Shown one piece after another: positions 25,948 to 32,834 of a stretch of 64,000 nucleotides of DNA. A model generated the notes under the pieces. It was given only the letters and a program-made list of their open reading frames with translations, was not told the origin of the DNA and did no database searches. Made by a program: the position numbers and the translations under genes. The DNA is from an uncultured Lachnospiraceae bacterium (GTDB lineage Bacteria > Bacillota > Clostridia > Lachnospirales > Lachnospiraceae), in assembly GCA_947630025.1 (NCBI GenBank), contig CANRFZ010000007.1, forward strand, positions 62,001-126,000, read 5' to 3'. How positions within the stretch are numbered: position 1 is the first letter of the stretch; the number at the start of each line of letters is the position of its first letter.

Positions 25948-26220
25948 TCAGATTTTGTTTTCGCGCAGTTTCATCAGCTTATCAATCATGCCGAGTTCCT
26001 CGTTGGAGGAATGTCTGCGGATTGCTGAGCTGATGATATCTACTTCTTCTTTACTGAAACGGATGTTGCGTTCCCTGCTTTTTTGGATGACCGCCATGAA
26101 AAACGGCATCATCTGCTCTTTGGTCAGATTTTTACTGTCAAACACAAGTGACTGCAGAAAATCGAGTTTGGCTCTGTCGATGTGGGCGACAGCCGGATCG
26201 TCCATCCAGTCGGTTCCCAT
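25948..26220 (-). CDS. small conserved-looking protein, unknown function
   Basis: A 90-residue soluble protein, mostly helical, with no cysteine and no recognised motif. The central part (LTKEQMMPFFMAVIQKSRER, about 34-53) is amphipathic. ATG 26220 has a strong GGAGG. It lies 66 nt downstream of the next minus-strand gene, whose C-terminal half also discusses a short helical, Met-rich composition, and the two are probably co-transcribed. Such pairs occur in sporulating Clostridia, but I cannot assign a role. Confidence 0.6.
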   Translation of the reverse strand: MGTDWMDDPAVAHIDRAKLDFLQSLVFDSKNLTKEQMMPFFMAVIQKSRERNIRFSKEEVDIISSAIRRHSSNEELGMIDKLMKLRENKI

Positions 26221-26286
26221 AGATTACCTCCGAAATGAGCTTCTTTTTGTTATGTGTCAAACTGTCATGTGATAAACTGTTATGCG

Positions 26287-26871
26287 TCAAACGGCGCAGT
26301 TTCCGTCTGTGGGCGCGGCGTCGTCTGGTGGGGCGCTTTCTTCCGTCCGATAAAACGTTTCGTACATACTTCTCTGCTCCGGCGTGAGCATACTAAGCAT
26401 CATATCCATCATAGAAAAACCGCCGTTTTGCGCGGACTCTGCGCTTTCCTGACCGGGGAAGACAGAGCCGGAGGCAAAAGGCGGAGCCGCATCCGGATCA
26501 AAAGCCAGATCCGGAAACATTTCCTGCAGAACCGACATCGTGCTGCTTATCTGCTGCATGGTCTCCATCATCTGCATCATATTCTGCAACTGCTCCAACT
26601 GACTGATCTGGGCAGGCGTCGAAAACAGACGAAGCTGGCCGAACAGAGAGCGCAGATCGGGCCGGCCTCCGCTGCCGCATATCCGCAGCGGGTGGTTTCT
26701 GACATACCGCATTGTGTACTGCAGCTCCATATATTTAATATAGACCGCCAGATGCTTTTGCATGGAAGGCTCTATGTAAGGCAGAAGAACCTTGCACTTT
26801 TGTATGTCGTTGGTCGTATACAAAGCGTCAAAGGCCGTGACGTTTGCGGATTCCTCGTTCTTATTCTCCAT
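26287..26871 (-). CDS. Met/Gln-rich helical protein, unknown function
   Basis: A 194-residue soluble protein. Residues about 85-117 form a very Met- and Gln-rich helix (QLEQLQNMMQMMETMQQISS), followed by a linker and a second Met-rich segment near 150-165 (MMDMMLSMLTPEQRSMYETF). The C-terminus is acidic and Pro-rich. No domain was recognised. It lies upstream of the 90-residue gene on the same strand and downstream of a terminator, so it must have its own promoter. Confidence 0.6.
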   Translation of the reverse strand: MENKNEESANVTAFDALYTTNDIQKCKVLLPYIEPSMQKHLAVYIKYMELQYTMRYVRNHPLRICGSGGRPDLRSLFGQLRLFSTPAQISQLEQLQNMMQMMETMQQISSTMSVLQEMFPDLAFDPDAAPPFASGSVFPGQESAESAQNGGFSMMDMMLSMLTPEQRSMYETFYRTEESAPPDDAAPTDGNCAV

Positions 26872-26926
26872 ACGATATGCCTTCCCGATGCCGTCGCTTC
26901 TCTATCAGTATATGTCTGATGTTTGA

Positions 26927-26959
26927 AAAATAGGCTCTAAACGAGCTAGAGCCTATTTT
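26927..26959. terminator. terminator after the Cys/Gly-rich small protein gene
   Basis: A perfect 13-bp stem (26927-26939 with 26947-26959) with AAAA/TTTT ends and a 7-nt loop. It separates the minus-strand gene at 27016-27258 from the two genes below it and can act in both directions. Confidence 0.85.
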
Positions 26960-27015
26960 CTCAGAAGTGATGTGACAGATATGTCGTGTAAGGGAACCGC
27001 TGCGAGCGCCGCGGA

Positions 27016-27258
27016 TTAGTTGCTGCCGCAGCAGCTGGAAAGGAGCAGAAGCAGAATAATGGTGGAGCAGCAGCTATTGCCGTTGTTATTGCTGAGCAGG
27101 CTGATGCCGTTTCCACCGCAGCCGCAGCCGTCATTGTCGCCGCCGCAGGCTGACAGAAGCAGCAGGAGCCAGATCAGGGAACTGCATCCGCCGCCGAAGA
27201 TTCCGCCGTTGTTGTTATTGCTGCCGCACCCGCACTGAGTAGCTGATAAATCGCTCAT
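27016..27258 (-). CDS. Cys/Gly/Asn-rich small hydrophobic protein
   Basis: An 80-residue protein of unusual composition: an N-terminal CGCGSNNNNGG patch, a hydrophobic run SSLIWLLLLLSACGG (about 26-40), a second CGCGG patch, a second hydrophobic run STIILLLLLSSCCG (about 65-78), and 11 cysteines in all. The duplicated layout (Cys/Gly/Asn then Leu-rich) looks like an internal repeat. ATG 27258 has a strong GGAGG and a terminator follows, so this is a real gene. It recalls the small YjcZ-type spore or coat-associated proteins, but without direct evidence. Confidence 0.65.
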   Translation of the reverse strand: MSDLSATQCGCGSNNNNGGIFGGGCSSLIWLLLLLSACGGDNDGCGCGGNGISLLSNNNGNSCCSTIILLLLLSSCCGSN

Positions 27259-27486
27259 GATTAAGCCTCCAAATGTTATTTATGGTTTATCATATGTGCC
27301 GATGGGTGATTGGTGACAGGAGATGACGTTGGATAGTGCGGAGGAGTGGCAAACAGACACAAAGCAAAAATCAAGAATGGCTCTTTTCATAACAAAATCA
27401 CACTGTAATGGAATTTTGTATGCGGTTGTGATAAGATCATGCTATTGAACAATTTGGCAAATTTAATATTTGCAGGGGTGGGAACG

Positions 27487-28323
27487 ATGATAGATTTTAT
27501 GCGAGAAAGCTTCAGCTATTGGGGCCTATACAAAAAAATGCTCAAGGCGGAAAAAATATATAGGCCATTAAAGATATCTTTTGGGGTGAGTAAAGAACAA
27601 TACTTTTTATTTTATGAACCCTCAAAAATCGTAAATGATAAAGTGATAGTCTGGGTACATGGCGGAGGATGGAACGCAGGTTCACCGGATTATTTTGACT
27701 TTGTAGGGCAGTGTGTTGCGAAGGCGGGTTACCGTTTTGTCTCACTCGGATATAGACTTTCGCCTAAGAATAAATATCCAAGTCAAATGGAAGATATATG
27801 TATGGGATATAAGAGGGCGATAGCTTTTCTGAATGGAAAAGGAATTAATACTTCAAAGGTGATCGTTTCCGGCCCGTCTGCCGGAGCCCATTTATCATCG
27901 ATTCTTTGTTACTGCAAGGAGATTCAAAAACAGGCAGACATTGACGTATCAAATATCATTGGATTTATTGGAGTAGGCGGGCCATATAGCTTTTCCGGAA
28001 AGCAATCGCTTGCTATCAAGATTCTTTTGAACCAATTGTTTGCAAGAGGTTATGACAGAATGAAAGGAGAACCATGTTTTCTGATGGAAAAGAGTCATAT
28101 TCCAATGTTATTAATTCAGAGCAAACATGATGGGTTGATTGAGTATTCATGTGCCGAAAAATTCTATAAAAAGGCAAAGAGTTTGGGAATCAAGTGTGAA
28201 CTTTATTCCGTTGCCGACAAGAAAAATACGCACTCATGGTATACGGCAGGAATGTTCCTTGAGGACAGGCGAGAATATCAAACATTGGATAAGTTCTTTT
28301 CATGGATAGAGAACTTACAGTAA
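27487..28323 (+). CDS. alpha/beta-hydrolase (HSL/BD-FAE-type esterase)
   Basis: A cytoplasmic esterase of 278 residues. It has the oxyanion motif HGGGW (about 57-61), the nucleophile elbow GPSAG (about 131-135, Ser 133), an acid near SKHDG (about 213) and a histidine in NTHSW (about 248). This is the layout of the hormone-sensitive-lipase and carbohydrate-esterase group. ATG 27487 with AGGGGTGGG is preferred; an in-frame ATG at 27439 has no good site. The gene is strongly AT-rich compared with the region and is followed by tandem hairpin repeats, both signs of acquired DNA. The substrate is unknown. Confidence 0.82.
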   Translation: MIDFMRESFSYWGLYKKMLKAEKIYRPLKISFGVSKEQYFLFYEPSKIVNDKVIVWVHGGGWNAGSPDYFDFVGQCVAKAGYRFVSLGYRLSPKNKYPSQMEDICMGYKRAIAFLNGKGINTSKVIVSGPSAGAHLSSILCYCKEIQKQADIDVSNIIGFIGVGGPYSFSGKQSLAIKILLNQLFARGYDRMKGEPCFLMEKSHIPMLLIQSKHDGLIEYSCAEKFYKKAKSLGIKCELYSVADKKNTHSWYTAGMFLEDRREYQTLDKFFSWIENLQ

Positions 28324-28334
28324 ATGAAGCTGGT

Positions 28335-28512
28335 ATGGTAAAAAAGCGCAGGCTCAGCAGCCTGCGCTACGAGAATCCCTGTGGGATTCTCCCAGAGTGA
28401 TTTACGTTACTGGCATCAGAGAAATGGTAAAAAAGCGCAGGCTCAGCAGCCTGCGCTACGAGAATCCCTGCGGGATTCTCCCAGAGTGATTTACGTTACT
28501 GGCATCAGTGAT
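28335..28512 (+). repeat. hairpin repeat family, tandem pair of 89-bp units
   Basis: Two nearly identical 89-bp units (28335-28423 and 28424-28512) differ at about two or three bases. Each unit holds hairpin A, AGCGCAGGCT-cagc-AGCCTGCGCT (28345-28368 in unit 1), hairpin B, GAGAATCCC-tgt-GGGATTCTC (28371-28391), and the constant tail CCAGAGTGATTTACGTTACT followed by GGCATCAG. Unit starts read ATGGTAAAAAAG in place of the ATGATATAATAAG of the 47.7-kb copies. They lie between the hydrolase and the sortase promoter, where hairpin B and its neighbours could also help end the hydrolase transcript. Confidence 0.9.
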
Positions 28513-28524
28513 ATAGCAAAGTAC

Positions 28525-28552
28525 TTGCATAAATCTCAGGATATAGTAAAAT
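28525..28552 (+). promoter_or_regulatory. promoter of the sortase gene
   Basis: TTGCAT (28525-28530), 16 bp, TAAAAT (28547-28552). It lies downstream of the repeats, so the repeats are not in the sortase transcript made from this promoter. Confidence 0.6.
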
Positions 28553-28620
28553 GATACTGTATCCGGGCGGCCTAGGCGGGCCTGACGGACACATATGCCA
28601 TGGTAAAGGAGAGATCCCCG

Positions 28621-29826
28621 ATGGAGGGATTGGAAGTCGCCGGGAGACGATTCCGGACGGAGGCGGATTATCAGGCCGCCCTGCGGGATAAGGCGAAGAT
28701 AGAGAAGATCAGGGCGCAGGTCAATATGGAGCAGCCGGGCGAAGTCATCGCGCTATATGCGGATATGCAGGCCGGAAAGTACCGCTTCGAGACTGTCGTG
28801 GGAAATGATTTTGACGACGAGATTTATGAACTGGCGCAGGAATATAAAAGCAGGGGATACGATAAAGACACCAGACTGCCTGCAGGCAGAGGAAGAAGAC
28901 AGGCAAAGAACCCGGCGGGCGCGGCAAAGACAGAAGGACGCAAGCCGAAAGCCTCCGGGAAGCGCGGCAGAGAAAACGAAGTTCCGCTGGAGGCATATGA
29001 CAAAAATATGCAGGCGGTCATCCGCCGGGAACTGAAAAAAAGGGAGCTGCGCCGCCGGCTGCTGCTGGCCGCTTTCTCGATGGCTGCCGTCGCGTGCTTT
29101 GCATATTTCGGCATTTACTATTATTTTGCGGACAGGACGGAGAGTGGGTATGAATCCTTGGCCGGGCTCAAAGGCAATACGACGCTGGCATCGGGCGCGC
29201 CGGCCACGGTGACTATCCATTATTCGGAGGAAGAAGACGTCGAGCTGGAAGTGCTGGAGGAGTACCAGACGCTTTACCAGAAAAATAAGAGCCTGATCGG
29301 ATGGCTCAAAATTGACGGCACCGATATCGATTATCCCGTGATGCAGACGACGAACAACGAATATTATCTGGATCACAATTTTGATCAGGAATATGACAGG
29401 AACGGCAGCCTTTTTCTGGACAAAGACTGCAGCGTGGTGCACAGAAATACCAACCTGATCATATACGGCCATCATATGAGATCGGGCAGGATGTTCGGCA
29501 AGCTGAACAAGTATAGCAGCGAGGACTACTGCAAAGAGCATTCTACGATACAGTTTGACACGATCTATGAAAAAGGGACTTACGAAGTGATGTACGTTTT
29601 CCGTTCCAAAATCTATAACGAGGACGAGATCGTATTTAAGTATTATCAATTTCTGGATGCGGCTTCCGAGAAAGAGTTCGATTCCAATATGCAGGAGATG
29701 GCGGCTCTGTCCCTCTATGACACGGGCGTTACCGCCAGCTATGGAGACGAGCTATTGACGTTGTCTACCTGTGACAACTCGGAGCAGGACGGCAGATTTG
29801 TCGTGGTGGCGAAGCGGATTGAGTGA
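28621..29826 (+). CDS. class B sortase with long cytoplasmic N-terminal region
   Basis: A membrane transpeptidase that links surface proteins to the cell wall or to each other. In 401 residues it has an N-terminal cytoplasmic part (about 1-145) with a basic linker, one transmembrane helix (about 147-168), and a class B sortase domain. That domain shows LIGWLKIDGTDIDYPVMQT (about 226-244), the catalytic His in YGHHM (about 282), Cys in TLSTC (about 379-383) and Arg in DGRFVVVAKR. The cytoplasmic part is long for a sortase. ATG 28621 follows AAAGGAGAG. No sorting-signal substrate gene is in the window. Confidence 0.88.
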   Translation: MEGLEVAGRRFRTEADYQAALRDKAKIEKIRAQVNMEQPGEVIALYADMQAGKYRFETVVGNDFDDEIYELAQEYKSRGYDKDTRLPAGRGRRQAKNPAGAAKTEGRKPKASGKRGRENEVPLEAYDKNMQAVIRRELKKRELRRRLLLAAFSMAAVACFAYFGIYYYFADRTESGYESLAGLKGNTTLASGAPATVTIHYSEEEDVELEVLEEYQTLYQKNKSLIGWLKIDGTDIDYPVMQTTNNEYYLDHNFDQEYDRNGSLFLDKDCSVVHRNTNLIIYGHHMRSGRMFGKLNKYSSEDYCKEHSTIQFDTIYEKGTYEVMYVFRSKIYNEDEIVFKYYQFLDAASEKEFDSNMQEMAALSLYDTGVTASYGDELLTLSTCDNSEQDGRFVVVAKRIE

Positions 29827-29860
29827 GGATATGGCTGGGTATACGGACGTACGGCGGCTT

Positions 29861-30073
29861 CGCGCATCAAGTCCGTTCGGCGCCGGGCTTCGTCGCGGGA
29901 TTTTCTAAATATTCCGGGGCGGTTATGTATGCGGACGCAACCGCCCGCCACTCGGCATCCGGCCTCGGGGCGGGCTTTACGTGACATCCATGTCACGTAA
30001 TTGCTGGATATCTGCGGAATATTAAGAAAATCCAACGCTCCTGCACAGGACGCCGAGCGGACTTTGATGCGCG
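29861..30073. other. branched inverted-repeat element (about 213 nt)
   Basis: The outer arms 29861-29882 and 30051-30073 pair over about 22 bp with one bulge. A second pair of arms, 29898-29916 with 30014-30032, pairs with one mismatch. Inside are a perfect 11-bp hairpin (29977-29987 with 29990-30000) and two alternative GC-rich stems (29918-29924 with 29939-29945; 29943-29949 with 29969-29975). No reading frame of interest overlaps it. It could be a long structured RNA, a complex terminator for the sortase gene, or a MITE-like element. Confidence 0.6.
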
Positions 30074-30115
30074 GGGCCGGTTCTGTTATATCAGGAATTT
30101 ATTTTATACAATCTT

Positions 30116-30257
30116 CTTTGACACTAGTATTGTAAATCTTTGGAGGCAGGCGACTGAACCGGTTCTTATGTCGGCATATGTTCTGATGCTATTGTCGGAA
30201 ATCATTCTATGGCAGCATATACTCTGATGCTAGTATTGTAAACCGCTTCGGAAGAAG
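30116..30257 (-). repeat. decayed copies of the hairpin repeat family
   Basis: The segments 30222-30257 and 30117-30145 resemble, base for base with several changes, the CTCTGATGCCAGTATCATAA stretch of the gltA-upstream copy (near 1873). A third, weaker match starts near 30181. The hairpins themselves are no longer recognisable. The orientation is opposite to the nuclease gene downstream. The rest of 29827-30497 holds the inverted-repeat element and a promoter but no gene. Confidence 0.5.
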
Positions 30258-30316
30258 TATAAAAAGTGACTTCACAAGATAAACGAAATATCGTCCATAT
30301 TTTCCTGAAAAACCTA

Positions 30317-30345
30317 TTGCAATTCAGCGGAAGGTATGTTACCAT
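30317..30345 (+). promoter_or_regulatory. possible promoter of the Rpn-family gene
   Basis: TTGCAA (30317-30322), 17 bp, TACCAT (30340-30345). It gives a leader of about 150 nt. The -10 box is poor, so this is tentative. Confidence 0.4.
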
Positions 30346-30497
30346 GAACTCAGCAGACAGGCCCGGGCAGCCGTAAACGGAAGCCCGGAAAGGCACATAT
30401 CTGGGACATCTGGCAGTTCTGACCGCATATCTTTGCATTTCTGTTCTGAAAGAATCCCTTATATGCCGCAACACAATATCATAAGGGAGGAAAGAGA

Positions 30498-31649
30498 ATG
30501 GGAACAAAAGACCTGCGGAAGAAGGGCTACCTGTACGCGCCGGAGCGGTTCGCCGACCTGGTCAACGGCGTGTTGTGCGGCGGGCGTCAGGTGCTGGCGG
30601 CCTCTGACCTGACGGACATGGACACCCAGATGGGGCAGTTCGTGATAGGCGGGTACGGCGACGCGGAAAGTATCGGCGGGAACGGAAGCAGCAGAGACCG
30701 GCGAGAAAGCCAAGGCAAAAGAGGGGAGCCGAAGGACAGGCGGCGGGATCTGGTGCGCCGGGCGGCCTTCGGTGTGAACTTCATGGTGGTCGGAATTGAG
30801 AACCAAGAGGAGACGGACTACCTGATGCCGCTGCGGTGTATGTCCTATGACGCGGCGGAGTATGAGAGGCAGGCGTCACAGGCCGGGAGGGAAGTCAGGA
30901 ACAGGGATAAGGACAATAAGTACAATAAGAATAATAAGAACGATAAAGACGATAAAAATAAGAACAGTGATAGAAGTACGGTTACCAAGGCCGAGTTCCT
31001 GTCGGGCTTTAGGAAGGAAAGCAGGCTTGCGCCCTGTGTGACGATCGTGTTGTATTATGGTGATGAGTGGGACGGCGCAACGACGTTAAAAGAAATCCTG
31101 AACATGGAGGGCATCCCGCCGGAGCTGCAGAATGAGGTAAACGATTACAAAATCCATCTGTGCGAGGTCAGGAAGTTTAAGAACACGGAAGTATTCCGGA
31201 CGGACGTAAAACAGGTCTTCGACTGCCTGCGGTACGCGGAGGAACCGGACAGGCTGCGGGAGCTGGTGGCGAACGATCCGTCGTACCGTGCGATGGAGCC
31301 TGACACTTACGATGCGATAGCGGAATATACAAAGACGACGGAACTGATGAAAGTGAAAACGTACCATGAGAAGGAGGGGAAGGTTGATATGTGCAGGGCG
31401 ATAACGGAGCTGGTGGAGAGAGGCCGCAGGGAAGGCATGGAGCAGGGAATGGAACAGGGCATGGAGCGAGGTATTCAGCAGGGAATCGAGCAGGGGTTGA
31501 CACAGGGCATAGAACGCGGTATCCGTGGAATCGTGGAGACCATCCGGGAGTTTGGCAGCACGAAGGAGGAGGCGGCCAGACGCCTGCGGGAGAAGATGAA
31601 GCTGAGCGACGAGGAGGCTGAAAAGTACGTCGGGCAGTATTGGGCCTGA
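30498..31649 (+). CDS. Rpn-family nuclease (PD-(D/E)XK, putative transposase-like)
   Basis: The 383-residue product resembles the Rpn (recombination-promoting nuclease) group. It has an N-terminal nuclease core with VGIENQ near residue 101 as the E-x-Q part of the PD-(D/E)XK site, then YLMPLRCMSYDAAEY. A middle domain follows, and a C-terminal tail with a run of EQGMEQGMERGIQQGIEQGL repeats (about 314-334) typical of this family. Between the core and middle domain is a low-complexity Asn/Asp/Lys tract (about 136-156) encoded by AT-rich near-repeats. Rpn proteins are DNA endonucleases linked to recA-independent recombination and to phage defence. ATG 30498 follows GGGAGG. Confidence 0.8.
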   Translation: MGTKDLRKKGYLYAPERFADLVNGVLCGGRQVLAASDLTDMDTQMGQFVIGGYGDAESIGGNGSSRDRRESQGKRGEPKDRRRDLVRRAAFGVNFMVVGIENQEETDYLMPLRCMSYDAAEYERQASQAGREVRNRDKDNKYNKNNKNDKDDKNKNSDRSTVTKAEFLSGFRKESRLAPCVTIVLYYGDEWDGATTLKEILNMEGIPPELQNEVNDYKIHLCEVRKFKNTEVFRTDVKQVFDCLRYAEEPDRLRELVANDPSYRAMEPDTYDAIAEYTKTTELMKVKTYHEKEGKVDMCRAITELVERGRREGMEQGMEQGMERGIQQGIEQGLTQGIERGIRGIVETIREFGSTKEEAARRLREKMKLSDEEAEKYVGQYWA

Positions 31650-31683
31650 TTGCTTCCCATTTTAATCTCATACAGAACATGGC

Positions 31684-31722
31684 AAAAATCCCGGCATAGT
31701 ATAAATTATAGCCGGGATTTTT
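31684..31722 (+). terminator. terminator after the Rpn-family gene
   Basis: AAAAATCCCGGC (31684-31695) pairs perfectly with GCCGGGATTTTT (31711-31722) around a 15-nt AT-rich loop. It stands 14 nt before the subtilase start. Confidence 0.85.
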
Positions 31723-31736
31723 ATGTTTGGTGGCGA

Positions 31737-32663
31737 ATGGCCTTGAATCGTGTGAGAAGACAGGTGAGGTGCAGCGATTCCCTGCAGCGGGATATTTTGA
31801 CCGATGAGGTCGGGGTGGCGATTCTGGATACGGGAATAGGGTTACACCCTGATTTTGACAGGCGTGTGTTGGCGTTTGAAGATTTTGTGAACGGGAGACA
31901 GGGGAGTTATGACGACAGCGGACACGGCACGCACGTAGCGGGCTGCGTCGGCGGCAGCGGCTTGCTCTCCCACGGTTATTATAAAGGGATGGCGCCGGTG
32001 TGCGGTCTCGTCATCGGCAAGGTGCTGGACCGTAACGGAGAGGGCAGCATCGACAGTATGCGCAGAGGGCTGGTCTGGGTGATGCAGAACCGCATCCGCT
32101 TTCATATCCGCGTACTGAATATTTCGCTGGGGCTGGGAACGGGCGGCGACAGGGACAGGATGGGCGAGCTGGTGGAGTTATTGGACGAGATATGGGATCA
32201 GGGCATCGTCGTCGTGTGCGCCGCCGGCAATAACGGGCCGGGCGAGGGAACGCTCTCGCCTCTCGGCGCAAGCGGCAGGGTGATCACGGTAGGCTGTCAC
32301 GAGGGCGGTTATTTCGGCACCAGACGGGATCTGTGCGAAAACTATTCCGGCAGGGGAAGCAGCGGCACCCTGTACCGCAAGCCGGATGTGGTCGCGCCGG
32401 GCACCGACATTGTATCGTGCTGCGTGCAGTGCCGAAGTAACGGACGCGGCGGCTATCTGAACGCCTATGCGAGAAAAAGCGGCACTTCTATGGCGACGCC
32501 CATCGTGGCGGGAGCCGCAGCGCTCTGTCTGCAGAAATTTCCCGATATGAACAATGAGCAGATCAAGCGGCGGATCGTTCACAGTGCCCGTGACTTAGGC
32601 GAACCGTGGAATAAGCAGGGGTGGGGTATGCTGGATGTGGAGCAAATGTGCCGTATTGTATAG
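31737..32663 (+). CDS. S8 subtilisin-like serine protease, intracellular type
   Basis: The 308-residue product carries a complete catalytic set: Asp in AILDTGIG (about 27), His in GHGTHVAG (about 62), the oxyanion Asn in AAGNNGPG (about 163) and Ser in GTSMATP (about 249). There is no signal peptide and almost no prodomain, so it looks like an intracellular subtilisin. ATG 31737 is the only plausible start downstream of the terminator at 31684-31722; its ribosome binding site (GGTGG) is weak and close, and no promoter is obvious between terminator and gene. Confidence 0.82.
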   Translation: MALNRVRRQVRCSDSLQRDILTDEVGVAILDTGIGLHPDFDRRVLAFEDFVNGRQGSYDDSGHGTHVAGCVGGSGLLSHGYYKGMAPVCGLVIGKVLDRNGEGSIDSMRRGLVWVMQNRIRFHIRVLNISLGLGTGGDRDRMGELVELLDEIWDQGIVVVCAAGNNGPGEGTLSPLGASGRVITVGCHEGGYFGTRRDLCENYSGRGSSGTLYRKPDVVAPGTDIVSCCVQCRSNGRGGYLNAYARKSGTSMATPIVAGAAALCLQKFPDMNNEQIKRRIVHSARDLGEPWNKQGWGMLDVEQMCRIV

Positions 32664-32757
32664 CTTCCTCACGGACGGAGGGCAGCCGTCAGGCTCTATG
32701 GAAGTTCTGCGGTGGCAGATGCGGTTTGGCCGCTTTGATACAAATGTCTTCCATGGG

Positions 32758-32786
32758 TTGACATCGGCGGTATGATTGTATACAAT
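32758..32786 (+). promoter_or_regulatory. promoter with a palindromic operator (citrate synthase-like/gntR/icd operon)
   Basis: TTGACA (32758-32763), 17 bp, TACAAT (32781-32786). A perfect 12-bp palindrome ATTGTATACAAT (32775-32786) covers the -10 box and part of the spacer. TTGTATACAA fits the TnGT..ACnA form bound by FadR-type GntR regulators, and such a regulator is encoded in the operon, so autorepression is likely. Two other occurrences of TTGTATACAA in the window are inside coding runs. Confidence 0.65.
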
Positions 32787-32834
32787 GATACGTGATGTAC
32801 AGATTCTACGGGAAAAGAAGGTGCCAAAAGCATT

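Noticed and set aside
31650-31736. Longer N-terminus for the subtilase
   Set aside because: The frame is open upstream, but it would run through the Rpn terminator stem and give no sensible protein segment.
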